Notes: generated by a model from the sequence alone, not told the origin. Shown: positions 16,139 to 26,279, counted from the stretch's first letter. The stretch: 64,000 bases of DNA from Miltoncostaea sp963771025 (GCA_963771025.1 CAVYRL010000001.1:62001-126000); one strand, 5' to 3'. Numbers and translations are program-made.

Positions 16139-16177
16139 TGAGGGTCCCCGTTTCGCGGAGGGCGTGTTGTCATGTGC

Positions 16178-16335
16178 GGGTTGGACCAGGTCTCCTGGCT
16201 CCCCGGTTCGAACGCGCCACCCGCAGCCTTCCCGGGGCGAGCCCCAGTGGCCGACGTTCGTCATGCGGATGACGCTCCCGGGTCACAGTGGCGCGACCGC
16301 GCCGGACTTCCACCGGCTTCCCTTGCGACCAACCC
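16178..16335 (-). promoter_or_regulatory. Cobalamin (B12) riboswitch
   Basis: Read on the minus strand: a P1 helix GGGTTGG/CCAACCC closes the element; inside are GGGAAGCCGGTGGAAGTCCGG, the core CGCCACTGTGACC, GCCACTGGGGC, and the B12 box GAGCCAGGAGACCTGG, in the standard order. It ends 40 nt before the DUF4430 start, so ligand binding could act on either transcription or translation; the leader's 3' part has no obvious terminator, favouring control of translation. Expected effect: cobalamin represses the operon. Confidence 0.95.
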
Positions 16336-16359
16336 ATGAAGCGTGGAGAACCTAACCGG

Positions 16360-16365
16360 TACCCT
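16360..16365 (+). promoter_or_regulatory. -10 box, leaderless transcript of the membrane protein gene
   Basis: TACCCT ends 6 nt before GTG 16372, which supports that start over upstream in-frame codons that run into the riboswitch. Confidence 0.4.
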
Positions 16366-16371
16366 GACCGC

Positions 16372-17136
16372 GTGTCCACCAGCACCGGAGCGATCGCCGC
16401 ACCGCCACCCGTCGTGGCGATGGGAACCGTCGAGCGGATCGTCCGGACACCCGGCCGGTTCTGCATGGCCACCCTGCTCATCACGGTCCTCGGGCTGGCA
16501 CTGGACAGCCAGGCCGGCCTCGGCGGCCAGCTCTTCCTCGCGCTCTGCACCTGGGGCTTCCTGGCGATCGCCTTCGTCCATCTCACCCCGATGGAGCGCG
16601 CGCAGACCTCCGTCGTGGTGGTCGTGGCCACCTGCGCCGAGGTCATCGGGTCGGTGATCTGGGGCGTCTACGTGTACCGCCTGGGCAACCTGCCGCTGTT
16701 CGTGCCGCCGGGGCACGGCCTCGTGTACCTGACGGGGCTCCGGTTCAGCCAGCTGCCGCTGTTCGCGGCCCGCCCGAAGCTGCTCATCCGCGCGGCGATC
16801 GCGACCGTCTCGGCGTGGGCCGTGCTCGGCCTGGTGGCGATGGGGCACCCGGACGTGGCCGGCGCCGTCGGGGCCGCCCTGCTGGTCCTGTTCCTGGTGA
16901 GGGGGCGGATGCCGAGCGTCTACGCCGGCGTGTTCTTCGTGGTCGCGTTCCTCGAGATCTACGGCACCGCGGTCGGCACCTGGACGTGGCAGGAATGGAT
17001 CCCCGGGATCGGCGTCCCCGACGGCAATCCCCCCAGCGGAGCGGCGAGCGGCTACGTGTTCTTCGACATCGCCGCCCTCGCGCTCGCTCCGTGGCTGCTG
17101 AGCGTCTGGTCGCGCCTGACCCGCGCCGGCGGCTGA
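16372..17136 (+). CDS. Multi-pass membrane protein, unknown function
   Basis: 254 residues with about eight hydrophobic helices (for example FCMATLLITVLGLALDS, TSVVVVVATCAEVIGSVIWG, VYAGVFFVVAFLEIYGTAVG). Conserved-looking polar motifs are VPPGHGLVYL and GAASGYVFFD. Divergent from the cobalamin-riboswitch operon, with its promoter next to the aptamer. Could be a transport component, but no ECF S-component or BtuC signature is recognised. Start supported by a -10 box 6 nt upstream; ATG 16420 is an alternative. Confidence 0.65.
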   Translation: MSTSTGAIAAPPPVVAMGTVERIVRTPGRFCMATLLITVLGLALDSQAGLGGQLFLALCTWGFLAIAFVHLTPMERAQTSVVVVVATCAEVIGSVIWGVYVYRLGNLPLFVPPGHGLVYLTGLRFSQLPLFAARPKLLIRAAIATVSAWAVLGLVAMGHPDVAGAVGAALLVLFLVRGRMPSVYAGVFFVVAFLEIYGTAVGTWTWQEWIPGIGVPDGNPPSGAASGYVFFDIAALALAPWLLSVWSRLTRAGG

Positions 17137-17174
17137 GGCGCCGGTTCCAGTCGGAGGCATCCGGCCGCTCTGGC

Positions 17175-17180
17175 TATACT
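17175..17180 (+). promoter_or_regulatory. -10 box for tRNA-Gln
   Basis: TATACT, 24 nt before the mature 5' end of the tRNA; the -35 region (TCGGAG) is weak. Confidence 0.5.
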
Positions 17181-17204
17181 CGCGCGGTCAGGGACGACGT
17201 GAGC

Positions 17205-17278
17205 TGGGGCGTAGCCAAGGGGTAAGGCAGCGGGTTTTGGTCCCGCGATCGGGGGTTCGATTCCTCCCGCCCCAACCA
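17205..17278 (+). tRNA. tRNA-Gln (anticodon TTG)
   Basis: Acceptor stem TGGGGCG/CGCCCCA, D stem GCC/GGC, anticodon stem GCGGG/CCCGC around loop TTTTGGT with TTG at 17237-17239, T loop TTCGATT, discriminator A and encoded CCA. All four arms pair. Lies 44 nt before glmU. Confidence 0.97.
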
Positions 17279-17322
17279 GGCACAGACTCGACATTCTTCC
17301 CCGGGACGGACACGAGAACCGA

Positions 17323-18720
17323 ATGAGCATCGGCGCTGTCGTCCTCGCCGCCGGCCAGGGAACCAGGATGCGATCGGCACTGCCGAAGGTGGTGCATCCG
17401 ATCGCGGGGCGCCCGATGGTCGGCTGGGTCCTCGACGCCCTCGACGGCGGTGGCGTGTCCCACACGGTGGTGGTGGTCGGTCACGAAGCGGACGTGGTGC
17501 GCGACGCGCTCCCCGCGCGGGTGGGGGTGACGGTGCAGGAGCAGCAGCTCGGCACCGGGCACGCGACCCAGATCGGCCTCGCGGCCCTCGACGCCTCCTG
17601 CGACGCGGTGATCGTCGCGTGCGGCGACACGCCGCTGCTGCCCGCCGAGCTGGTGACCCGGATGGTCGCCGAGCACGGCGCCGAGAGCCGGGCGGCCACG
17701 ATGCTCACCGCGATCGTCGAGGATGCGGCCGCCTACGGGCGGGTCGTCCGTGGCGCGGACGGGACGGTCAACCGCGTGGTCGAGGCGCGCGACGCCTCGC
17801 CCGCCGAGCTGGCGATCGGCGAGTACAACGCCGGCCTCTACGTGTTCGATCGCGCCGCCCTGGCCGCCGCCCTCGACGGCCTCGGCTCGGGCAACGCCCA
17901 GGGCGAGATCTACCTGACCGACGTGCTCGAGAAGTTCGACGGCGCGGTCGCCGCCCTGGTCGCCGACGATCCGATGGTCGCCGCGGGCGTCAACGACCGG
18001 GTCAACTTGGCCGCGTGCGAGGCCGCCCTGCAGCAGCGCCTGCGCGAGGACCTGATGCGGGGAGGGGTGACGATGCCCGACCCGGCGGCCGTCTATGTGG
18101 ACGCGGGGGTCAGCGTCGGGCGCGACACCGTGTTGTGGCCCGGCACCCACTTGCGCGGCAGCACGAGCATCGGCGAGGGCTGCACCATCGGTCCCGACGC
18201 GCTGATCGCCGACACCACGATCGGCTCCGGGTGCACCGTCGTGCGCGCCCAGGTGCTCGGGTCCGAGCTGGCCGACGGCGCCCACGCCGGGCCCTTCGCC
18301 TACCTGAGGCCGGGCAGCCGCCTCGAGGCCGGCGCCCGCGTCGGCACCTATGTCGAGCTCAAGAACACGACCCTCGGCCCGGGCGCGAAGGTGCCCCACC
18401 TCTCGTACATCGGCGACGCGACCGTGGGGGAGGGCACCAACATCGGCGCGGGCAACATCACCGCCAACTACGACGGCTTCCGCAAGCACCGCACGGCGAT
18501 CGGAGCGCGCGTCAAGACCGGCTCCGACTGCGTGTTCGTCGCCCCCGTGAGCGTGGGCGACGACGCCATGACCGGCGCGGGGTCGATCATCACCGACGAC
18601 GTCCCCGACGGCGCGCTCGGCATCGCCCGCGCCCGCCAGTCGGTCATCGAGGGATTCACCGTCAAGGCCGCCGCCCGCGCGGCCGCGGCCGCCGCGAAAG
18701 CGAAGAAGGAGAGTCGTTGA
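17323..18720 (+). CDS. glmU: Bifunctional UDP-GlcNAc pyrophosphorylase / GlcN-1-P acetyltransferase
   Basis: Makes UDP-N-acetylglucosamine for the cell wall. 465 aa. The N-terminal uridylyltransferase has LAAGQGTRM and PKVVHPIAG; ACGDTPLL and GEYNAGLYVFD follow. The C-terminal half is a left-handed beta helix of hexapeptide repeats (TSIGEGCTIGPDALIADTTI) ending with NYDGFRKHRT and the acetyl-CoA region. Ends with an Ala/Lys tail. The stop overlaps the prs TTG start. Confidence 0.96.
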   Translation: MSIGAVVLAAGQGTRMRSALPKVVHPIAGRPMVGWVLDALDGGGVSHTVVVVGHEADVVRDALPARVGVTVQEQQLGTGHATQIGLAALDASCDAVIVACGDTPLLPAELVTRMVAEHGAESRAATMLTAIVEDAAAYGRVVRGADGTVNRVVEARDASPAELAIGEYNAGLYVFDRAALAAALDGLGSGNAQGEIYLTDVLEKFDGAVAALVADDPMVAAGVNDRVNLAACEAALQQRLREDLMRGGVTMPDPAAVYVDAGVSVGRDTVLWPGTHLRGSTSIGEGCTIGPDALIADTTIGSGCTVVRAQVLGSELADGAHAGPFAYLRPGSRLEAGARVGTYVELKNTTLGPGAKVPHLSYIGDATVGEGTNIGAGNITANYDGFRKHRTAIGARVKTGSDCVFVAPVSVGDDAMTGAGSIITDDVPDGALGIARARQSVIEGFTVKAAARAAAAAAKAKKESR

Positions 18721-19715
18721 ACACGAGCATCGACCGGGACGACTCGAAGCGGCTGATGGTGTTCGCCGGGCGGGCGTCGCAGGACCTGGGCCAGCGCATC
18801 GCCGGGCGCCTCGGGATCGACCTCGGGGCCGTCACCCTCAAGACCTTCGCCAACGGCGAGATCTACGTCCGCTTCCAGGAGAGCGTCCGCGGCGCGGACG
18901 TGTTCCTGGTGCAGTCCACCAGCCGGCCGGTCAACGACAGCCTCATGGAGCTGCTCGTGATGATCAACGCCGCGAAGCTCGCCTCGGCGCACAGGATCAC
19001 CGCCGTCATCCCGTGGTACGGCTACTCGCGGCAGGACAAGAAGTCCGCCCCCCGCGAGCCGATCACGGCCAAGCTGATCGCGACCCTGCTGGAGGCCTCC
19101 GGCGTGGACCGGGTGCTCACCATGGACCTCCACGCGGGTCAGGTGCAGGGCTTCTTCGACGTCCCGGTCAACCACATGACGGCCCTCCCGATGTTCGTGG
19201 ACCACTTCAGGGAGCGCGCCTACCAGGGCCAGATCCCCGAGCGGCTCGTGGTGGTCTCGCCCGACGCCGGCCGCGCGAAGCTGGCCAACCACTTCGCGGA
19301 GCGCCTCGGCGCCACCCTCGCCGTCCTCACCAAGCAGCGTCCCGACCACAACGAGGCCGAGATCACGCTGCTGATCGGTGACGTCGAGGGGCGCGCCGCG
19401 CTGCTGATCGACGACATGATCGACACCGCCGGCACACTCTGCGCGGGCGCCAAGGTGGTGCAGGACGCGGGCGCGACCCGCATCTTCGCGGCCGCCACCC
19501 ACGGTCTGCTGTCGGGTCGCGCCGTGGAGCGCCTGCGCGAGTCGGTCATCGAGGAGGTCGTCATCAGCGACACCATCCCGCTGCCCGAGGAGGCGATCGA
19601 CGACGACCTCTTCCGCGTGCTCTCGGTAGACCGCATCCTCGCCGACTCGGTGCACAACGTGTTCTGCGACGAGTCGGTCAGCGCGATCTTCGAGGGCGAG
19701 AACCAGCTCTTCTAG
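18717..19715 (+). CDS. prs: Ribose-phosphate pyrophosphokinase
   Basis: Makes PRPP from ribose 5-phosphate and ATP for nucleotide, His and Trp synthesis. 332 aa. Visible: FANGEIYVRFQESVRG, the flexible-loop PWYGYSRQDKK, DLHAGQVQGFF, and the PRPP-binding DDMIDTAGT. TTG start overlaps the glmU stop with AAGGAGAG just upstream; glmU-prs coupling is typical of Gram-positives. Confidence 0.96.
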   Translation: MNTSIDRDDSKRLMVFAGRASQDLGQRIAGRLGIDLGAVTLKTFANGEIYVRFQESVRGADVFLVQSTSRPVNDSLMELLVMINAAKLASAHRITAVIPWYGYSRQDKKSAPREPITAKLIATLLEASGVDRVLTMDLHAGQVQGFFDVPVNHMTALPMFVDHFRERAYQGQIPERLVVVSPDAGRAKLANHFAERLGATLAVLTKQRPDHNEAEITLLIGDVEGRAALLIDDMIDTAGTLCAGAKVVQDAGATRIFAAATHGLLSGRAVERLRESVIEEVVISDTIPLPEEAIDDDLFRVLSVDRILADSVHNVFCDESVSAIFEGENQLF

Positions 19716-19745
19716 CGCGGCCGGGAGGTTCCGGAGCGATCCGCC

Positions 19746-21323
19746 TCATTCGGCCGGGGCGTCCTCCGCGGCGTAGCCGGCCACCATGCGCTCCTCGGCC
19801 TCACGCTTCGGGAAGAGGAAGAAGACCAGCACCGCGCCCAGGAGGACGGCGATGGCGCCGGCGGCGTAGGCCCAGTCGTCGCCCTTCAGGAACGAGCTGC
19901 GGGCGGCGGCGGTGATCTGGTCGGCGTACTGCGGGTACTGCTCGGCAGTGTTGGCGGCGCTGGCGAACGACTTGGTCAGCTCGCTCTCCACCCCGGCCGA
20001 GACCTTCTCGCTGTTGGGCGACTCGGCGATCGCGTTGGAGAAGCTGGCCGCGTACCCGGCCGTGAGCAGGGCGCCGAGGATCGACTGCATGATGGCGCCG
20101 CCCAGGTCGCGCTGGAGGTCGGCCGTCCCCGAGGCCATCCCGGCGCGCCGCACCGGCACCGAGCCGGTCAGCGAATGCGAGGCCGGTGTTCCGGCCAGCC
20201 CGACGCCGATCCCGAGGAACGCGTAGGCGAAGCCGATCTGCCAGTAGGGGGTGTCCTCCTTCCAGAACACCAGCATCCAGACGAAGCCCAGCAGCAGGAA
20301 GACGTAGCCGGTGAGGAGCGTGAAGCGCGAGCCGTAGGACTCGATCATCTTGGCCGAGCGCGGGGCGACGATCACCATGAAGACGACCGCCGGGAGGAAG
20401 GCCGACCCGGCCTCGAGGGTGGAGTAGCCGAGCACGTTCTGCAGGTACTGCTGGCTGACGAACATCGCCGCCATCAGTGAGCCGAACACGATGATCCCGG
20501 CGCAGGCCGCCACCCAGAAGGTCCGCCGCGCGGCGACCTCGAGGTCGTAGAGCGGGTTCTTCGCGCGGCGCTGACGGATGTAGAAGGCCGCCAGCCCCGC
20601 GAGGGCGACGATGCCGAGCGTGATCGCCGCGACGCCCGCGTTGGGCACCGGCGCGAAGTTGATCGCCAGGACCAGGGCGCCCACCATCACGACCGAGAGG
20701 ATGCCCCCGAGGTTGTCGACCGGGTCGCTGGCCTCGTTGACGTGGCTCGGCACGAAGAAGTAGGCCATCACGAGGGCCACCACCGCGAGGGGCAGGGTGA
20801 CCAGGAACACCGATCCCCACCAGAAGCTCTCGAGCAGGGCGCCCGCGACGAGGGGGCCGATCGCGGCGATGCCGCCCCCGAGGGCCGACCAGAGGGCGAT
20901 GCTCTTGGTCCGGCCCGGGCCGGACCAGAGCGCCGTGATCAGGGCGAGGGTGGTCGGGTAGGCCATCCCCGCCGAGACGCCGCCGAGCACGCGGGCCGCG
21001 AACAGCACGGTGTCGCTGGGCGCGTAGGCGGCGAGCAGGCAGGCCGGGATCGAGAGCGCCATCCCGAGCATGAGCATCATCTTGCGCCCGTGGCGGTCCC
21101 CGAGGGCGCCCAGGTAGAGGACGGACGCGGCCAGACCCAGCGAGTAGCCGACCGCGATCAGGTTGAGCGAGGTCTGCGACGAGTCGAAGGCCCGGCCGAT
21201 GTCGGGCAGCGCGACGTTGGCCACCGACAGGTTCAGGTTCGCCACCGCGGCGACCACGATCAGCGAGATCAGGACCAGCTGGGCACGGGCGGGCGCCTGC
21301 GCGGGAGATGTCGAGGCCGCCAC
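19746..21323 (-). CDS. MFS transporter, 14-helix DHA2 (EmrB/QacA) type
   Basis: 525 residues, about 14 membrane helices. The DHA2 signs are the N-terminal NLSVANVALPDIGRAFD, LGDRHGRKMML between helices 2 and 3, and RVLGGVSAGMAYPTT. A periplasmic-side loop with charged residues sits before the last helix. Proton-driven drug or metabolite export is the family role; substrate unknown. Convergent with prs with a 30-bp gap. No regulator gene beside it. Confidence 0.9.
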   Translation of the reverse strand: MAASTSPAQAPARAQLVLISLIVVAAVANLNLSVANVALPDIGRAFDSSQTSLNLIAVGYSLGLAASVLYLGALGDRHGRKMMLMLGMALSIPACLLAAYAPSDTVLFAARVLGGVSAGMAYPTTLALITALWSGPGRTKSIALWSALGGGIAAIGPLVAGALLESFWWGSVFLVTLPLAVVALVMAYFFVPSHVNEASDPVDNLGGILSVVMVGALVLAINFAPVPNAGVAAITLGIVALAGLAAFYIRQRRAKNPLYDLEVAARRTFWVAACAGIIVFGSLMAAMFVSQQYLQNVLGYSTLEAGSAFLPAVVFMVIVAPRSAKMIESYGSRFTLLTGYVFLLLGFVWMLVFWKEDTPYWQIGFAYAFLGIGVGLAGTPASHSLTGSVPVRRAGMASGTADLQRDLGGAIMQSILGALLTAGYAASFSNAIAESPNSEKVSAGVESELTKSFASAANTAEQYPQYADQITAAARSSFLKGDDWAYAAGAIAVLLGAVLVFFLFPKREAEERMVAGYAAEDAPAE

Positions 21324-21653
21324 CCCTCAGCGCCCCGCCGCGCGCGGATGCACGGCACGCGCGGGCCCGGGGTCGGGGCACGCGACTCCTGCGCCCCGGG
21401 TCGGGCTGGCGACGGCGATCATCGGCACGGGATCATAGGACGTGGCGGCCGTCATTTCTCCGCCAGAGCGCGGGGGCTGCGCGGCGTCCCCCCGCGCCTC
21501 CCCGGTGGCCGCACCTCGAGCCTCCCGACCGCCAGTGCGACCGGGCGTTCTCGCCCACGATCCGGCTCTTCTGAGCCCCGGGCGCCGTTCGCTGACATCC
21601 ATCGCCCGGTCGGCTAGAGTCCCCCGTCGGCCCCGACGAGGAACGAATCACGA
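21324..21653 (+). other. 330-bp gene-free stretch
   Basis: Between the divergent MFS and rplY starts. Only the rplY promoter near its right end is recognisable; no RNA gene, repeat or conserved reading frame is seen. Confidence 0.6.
21592..21620 (+). promoter_or_regulatory. Promoter of rplY operon
   Basis: CTGACA (21592-21597), 17-nt spacer, TAGAGT (21615-21620): the best housekeeping-type promoter in the window, 34 nt before rplY. Confidence 0.65.
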
Positions 21654-22280
21654 ATGGCACACGTATCGCTCACCGCCCAGCCCCGCACCGAGTTCGGTAA
21701 CGGACCGGCACGCCGCCTGCGTCAGCAGGGTCTCGTGCCCGGAATCGTCTACCAGCCCGGCAAGCCGTCGCTGACGCTCTCGCTGTCCGACCGCGAGCTG
21801 CGGCGCGCCCTCCAGGAGGGCCGCACCGGCGTGATCGACCTCGTCATCGGCGACGCCCCCGCCCGCCCCGTCCTGCTCAAGGACTGGCAGTTGCATCCCC
21901 TTCACCTCGAGGTCGTGCACGTCAACTTCGTGGAGGTCGACCTGACGCAGACCATCGAGGCGCCGGTCCAGATCGCCCTCTCCGGCGTGCCGGTCGGTGT
22001 CCGCGAGGGCGGCGTGCTGGACCAGCCGCTGCGCGAGGTCATCGTCAGCGCGCTGCCGGACTCCCTGCCGGACCACATCGAGATCGACGTCGCCGAGCTC
22101 ACCGTGGGTGACTCGGTCACCGTCGCCGACCTGAGGGCCCCGGAGGGCGTGACGATCGTGACCGACCTCGAGACCGTGGTCGCGTCGGTGGTCGCGCCGA
22201 GCGAGGTCGTGGTCGAGGAGATCGAGACCGTTGAGGAGGAAGAGGTGGAAGACGGGGGCGGCGACTCCCTCGAGGACTGA
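21654..22280 (+). CDS. rplY: Ribosomal protein bL25, long (Ctc/TL5) form
   Basis: 208 residues: an N-terminal 5S-rRNA-binding L25 domain (RTEFGNGPARRLRQQGLVPGIVY, HPLHLEVVHVNFVEVD) plus the C-terminal TL5/Ctc beta domain, ending in an acidic run of Glu and Gly residues. The long form is the one tied to general stress in Bacillus. Followed by pth, as in many Gram-positives. Confidence 0.93.
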   Translation: MAHVSLTAQPRTEFGNGPARRLRQQGLVPGIVYQPGKPSLTLSLSDRELRRALQEGRTGVIDLVIGDAPARPVLLKDWQLHPLHLEVVHVNFVEVDLTQTIEAPVQIALSGVPVGVREGGVLDQPLREVIVSALPDSLPDHIEIDVAELTVGDSVTVADLRAPEGVTIVTDLETVVASVVAPSEVVVEEIETVEEEEVEDGGGDSLED

Positions 22281-22950
22281 GCCCGACGGACCGGTCGCGA
22301 TTCGACTGGTCGCGGGTCTGGGCAATCCGGAGCCGCGGTATACGGGCACGCGGCACAATGCCGGTCAGATGGTCGTCGACCTGCTCGCCGGCCGGCTCGG
22401 AGCGGGCCGTTTCGTCAGCCGCTACGGGGGCCGTTTCGCCGAGACGCGCGGTCCCAGCGGCCCTCTGGCGCTCCTCATCCCGACGACCTTCATGAACAAC
22501 TCGGGCGACGCGGTCGGACCGGCGGCCGGTTCGCTGCACGCCGCGCCGGAGCAGGTGCTGGTGGTCCACGACGACCTCGATCTGCCCTTCGGGGCCGTGC
22601 GCGGCAAGGTGGGCGGCGGCCACGGTGGCCACAACGGGCTGCGGTCGGTGAACGTCGGCCTCGGCACCGGTGAGTACCCCCGCGTGCGCCTGGGCATCGG
22701 ACGTCCGCCGACGGAGTTCCGCGGCGATCCCGCCGACTGGGTGCTGACCCGCTTCGCCGAGTCGCGCGACGAGGTGCAGGCCATGGTCGCCCGCGCCACC
22801 GACATGGTGGAGGTGGCCCTCGCCGAGGGCATGCCGGCCGCCATCGAGCGTTTCCACGCGTCCGAGCCCGGCGCCCGCGCGAAGCTCCGCGCCGAGCGCC
22901 GCGCGGCCACCGCCACCGAGTCGGCACCCGCCGAGGAGGCCGGGGAGTGA
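22231..22950 (+). CDS. pth: Peptidyl-tRNA hydrolase
   Basis: Recycles peptidyl-tRNA released from stalled ribosomes. Core begins RLVAGLGNPEPRYTGTRHNAG, with the catalytic His in RHNAG; FMNNSGDAV, VVHDDLDLPFG and GGGHGGHNGLRS are the other family motifs. The start is unsettled: the only usual codon before the core is TTG 22231, inside rplY, giving about 23 extra residues; a rare ATT at 22300 would give the normal length. The C-terminal 25 residues are an Ala/Glu tail. Overlaps mfd by 4 nt. Confidence 0.9.
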   Translation: MRRKRWKTGAATPSRTEPDGPVAIRLVAGLGNPEPRYTGTRHNAGQMVVDLLAGRLGAGRFVSRYGGRFAETRGPSGPLALLIPTTFMNNSGDAVGPAAGSLHAAPEQVLVVHDDLDLPFGAVRGKVGGGHGGHNGLRSVNVGLGTGEYPRVRLGIGRPPTEFRGDPADWVLTRFAESRDEVQAMVARATDMVEVALAEGMPAAIERFHASEPGARAKLRAERRAATATESAPAEEAGE

Positions 22951-25900
22951 GCGCGACCACCGCCATCGACCGCCTGGTGATGGGCGCGCCCGATCTCGCG
23001 GCGGCTCGCGACCGCCTGGTCGAGGACGTCACGGCCGGCTCGGTCGCGCTGGCGCGCGCGGCATGGCCCTACGCGCTCGCCGCCCTGGCCCGCGACAGCG
23101 ACCGCTCGCTGCTGGTGGTGGCGCCCGCCGACGACGAGGCGCGTGACCTCTCCCTCGAGCTGATCGCCCTGATGGGCCGCGGGGCGGTGGCCCTTTGGCC
23201 CACACGCGGCGTCCCCGTCGGCGACGCGATCGGTCCCTCGCCGCATCTTGTGGGCCAGCGCGCCCGCGCCCTGGCGACCCTGGGTCGCCCGTCGACGATC
23301 GTCGTCGCCGGCGCCCCGGCCGTCGCCGAGCGGGTGGCCGTGGCCGGCGTCCGCGAGCCGGTCGAGGTGGCCGTGGGCGAGCGGATCTCCCTCGACGAGC
23401 TGGTGGATCGCCTCGTCGCGCTGGGCTACGAGCGCGTGGCCCAGGTGGAGGAGCGCGGCGACCTCTCGGTGCGCGGAGGCATCCTCGACGTCTACCCGTC
23501 CACCGCCGATCTGCCCGCGCGCCTCGAGCTGTTCGGGGACGAGGTCGAGAGCATGCGCGCCTTCTCGGCGTTCACGCAGCGCACGATCCGGCCGATCTCC
23601 CGCCTGCTCGCCTGGCCCGCCGCCGAGCCCGGCGGCGCGACCGTCGATCCGCTCGGCCAGCCCGAGATCGCCGGCGCGGCCGTGGTGCGGCTGGCGCCCG
23701 CGGAGCACGCCGGCGCGCTGCGCGAGGCGTTCGAGCGGCTGGAGGACGAGGCCGCGGCCGGCGCGCTGACCCCGCCGGAGCAGGTGGATGCGGCTCTCGC
23801 GAAGCTGGCGGTGCTCGAGCTGACGCCCCCCGGAGGATCGTCGCGCGGCGCGTTCGACGCCGTGGAGGCGCGTTTCGCCACCCGCTCGGCGTCGGAGGCG
23901 GAGGGCGAGCTGGGTCGCCTCGGGCGCGCCGGGCTGCGCGTGCTGGTGGGCTTCGCCCGCCGTGGCGACATGTCACGCGCCCTGGCTCGCATGGAGCGGC
24001 TCCGGCCCCTCGAGCTGGACCCTGGCGACGTGCCGTCCCCCGGTGCGGTGGCCGCGTCCGTCCTCGGGGTGCGCGCGGGGCTGGTCTCCCGCGACCTCGG
24101 TATCGCGATCGTCCCCGAGGAGCGCGTGCTGCGACGTCGCCGGCCCTCCGCGCAGCGCGGGCCCGTGGTGGGCAAGCGCCTGGCGAGCTTCATGGACCTC
24201 AAGGTGGGCGACCACGTGGTCCACGAGGATCACGGCATCGGCCGCCTCACGGGGTTCGAGACGCGCACCGTCGCCGGGCTGACCCGCGACTACCTGGCGC
24301 TCGCGTTCGCCGACGGCGACCGCCTCTACGTCCCGCACGACCAGCTGGACCGGGTCACCCGCTACGTGGGCGCCGACGGCTCGCCGCCGGGCCTCTCGAA
24401 GCTGGGTGGCAAGGCGTGGGACCGGATGAAGTCGCGCGCCCGCGCCGCCGTCCGCGAGATGGCGGGCGAGCTGATCTCGCTGTACGAGGCGCGCGCGGCC
24501 GCCAGGGGGTTCGCCTTCCCGCCCGACGACGAGCTGACCCGCGAGCTGGAGCGCCGGTTCGCGCACCGCGAGACCCCGGACCAGCAGCGCGCGATCGACG
24601 CGGTGGCCGACGACATGGAGCGCCCGCGCCCGATGGACCGGCTGATCTGCGGGGACGTCGGATTCGGCAAGACCGAGATCGCCATGCGCGCGGCCTTCAA
24701 GTCGGCGGCGGCGGGCAAGCAGGTGCTGGTGCTCGTGCCCACCACGATCCTCGCTCAGCAGCACCTGGCCACGTTCCGCGACCGCTTCGGCGACCTGCCC
24801 GTGACCGTCGACATGGTCAACCGCTTCCGCACCCCGGCGGAGACGCGTGAGGTGCTCTCGCGCTACCGGGACGGGCGCCTCGACGTCCTGGTCGGCACGC
24901 ACCGGCTGCTGTCGATGGACGTCGAGCCGAAGGATCTCGGGCTGGTGATCGTGGACGAGGAGCAGCGGTTCGGCGTGGCCCAGAAGGAGTCGCTGCGCCA
25001 GCTGCGCCTGCGCGTTGACGTGCTCGCGATGAGCGCGACGCCGATCCCCCGCACCCTCCAGATCTCGCTGTCGGGCCTGCGCGACATCAGCGTCATCGAG
25101 ACCCCGCCGCCCGGTCGCCGTCCCATCGCGACCCACGTGGGCGAGTACGACGAGCGGCTCGTGGTGGAGGCGCTGCGACGCGAGACCGGGCGCGGGGGTC
25201 AGAGCTTCTTCCTCCACAACCGGGTCGAGACGATCGACGAGGCCGCAGAGGCGCTGCGCGCCCTGATGCCCGAGCTGCGCATCCTGCGCGCGCACGGGCA
25301 GATGGGCGAGCACGAGCTGGAGGAGGTGATGCTGGCCTTCGTCCGCGGTGACGCGGACGTGCTGGTGGCCACGAGCATCATCGAATCGGGCCTCGACATC
25401 CCCCAGGCCAACACCCTGATCGTCGATCGCGCCGATCGCCTGGGCCTGTCGCAGCTGTACCAGATCCGGGGCCGGGTGGGACGCTCGGACGTGACCGCCC
25501 ACGCCTACCTGTTCTATCCCGACGCCGCGTCGCTCACGCGTGAGGCGTCATCGCGGCTGCGTGCGCTGGCCGACTACACCGAGCTGGGCAGCGGCCTGCG
25601 CATCGCGATGCGCGACCTGGAGATCCGCGGGGCCGGCAACCTGCTGGGCGACGAGCAGAGCGGACACGTCGCCGCCATCGGCTTCGAGCTGTACCTGGAG
25701 ATGCTCAACGAGGCCGTGCTGCGCGGCCAGGGGGAGGAGCCACCCGAGCGCGAGGTGCGCGTGGACATCGCCGTCTCGGCCTACATCCCCACCGACTACG
25801 TCCCCCTCGAGACCGCCAAGATCGATCTCCACCGCCGCATCGCGCTGGCGGGGTCTCTGGAGGACGTCACCACCCTCCACGACGAGATCGAGGACCGCTT

Positions 25901-26193
25901 CGGGCCGGTGCCGCCCCCGGTCGAGTCGCTGCTGACGGTGCAGCGGGTGCGCATCAAGCTGCGCAGCGCGGGCGCGAGCCAGATCTCCGTGCGCTCGGGC
26001 CGCGTCACGGTGGGCCCGGTGAGCCTCACCAGCCAGCAGCTGCGCGTGCTGCGCGAGAGCCTGCCGCGCGCCACCTACGCCGGCAGCGAGCGCCTGGTTT
26101 CCGTGCCCGCCGGCACCGCGTTCGACCGAGCGCCTCGAGGTGGCCGAGGCCGTGCTGGAGGCCCTCGCGGGCGCCTCGGCCCTCGCCGCGTAG
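22947..26193 (+). CDS. mfd: Transcription-repair coupling factor Mfd (frameshift near the end)
   Basis: DNA translocase that removes stalled RNA polymerase and recruits UvrA. Order: UvrB-like N-terminal part (1-400), CarD-like RNA-polymerase-interacting domain from about 415 (DLKVGDHVVHEDHGIGRL), RecG-like helicase with GDVGFGKTE at about 570 and DEEQRFG at about 670, TRG motif, and the C-terminal UvrA-masking domain. Near 26121 the frame shifts: deleting one T from GCGTTCGACC yields TERLEVAEAVLEALAG and a stop at 26191-26193, a better ending than the read-through to 26246. Only the last 20 or so residues are affected. Confidence 0.93.
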
Positions 26194-26279
26194 GACCTGC
26201 TGAAACGGGATCCGGGTCGCGCCGGAACCATGTTGGGACGCCTTAAGAACCCTCTAACGGGAGCCCCCGGGGGAGGTGC

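Noticed and set aside
17205..17278. tRNA-Gln as an attachment site for an integrated element
   Set aside because: No partial tRNA duplicate or integrase was seen in the window, and the downstream genes are core housekeeping genes.
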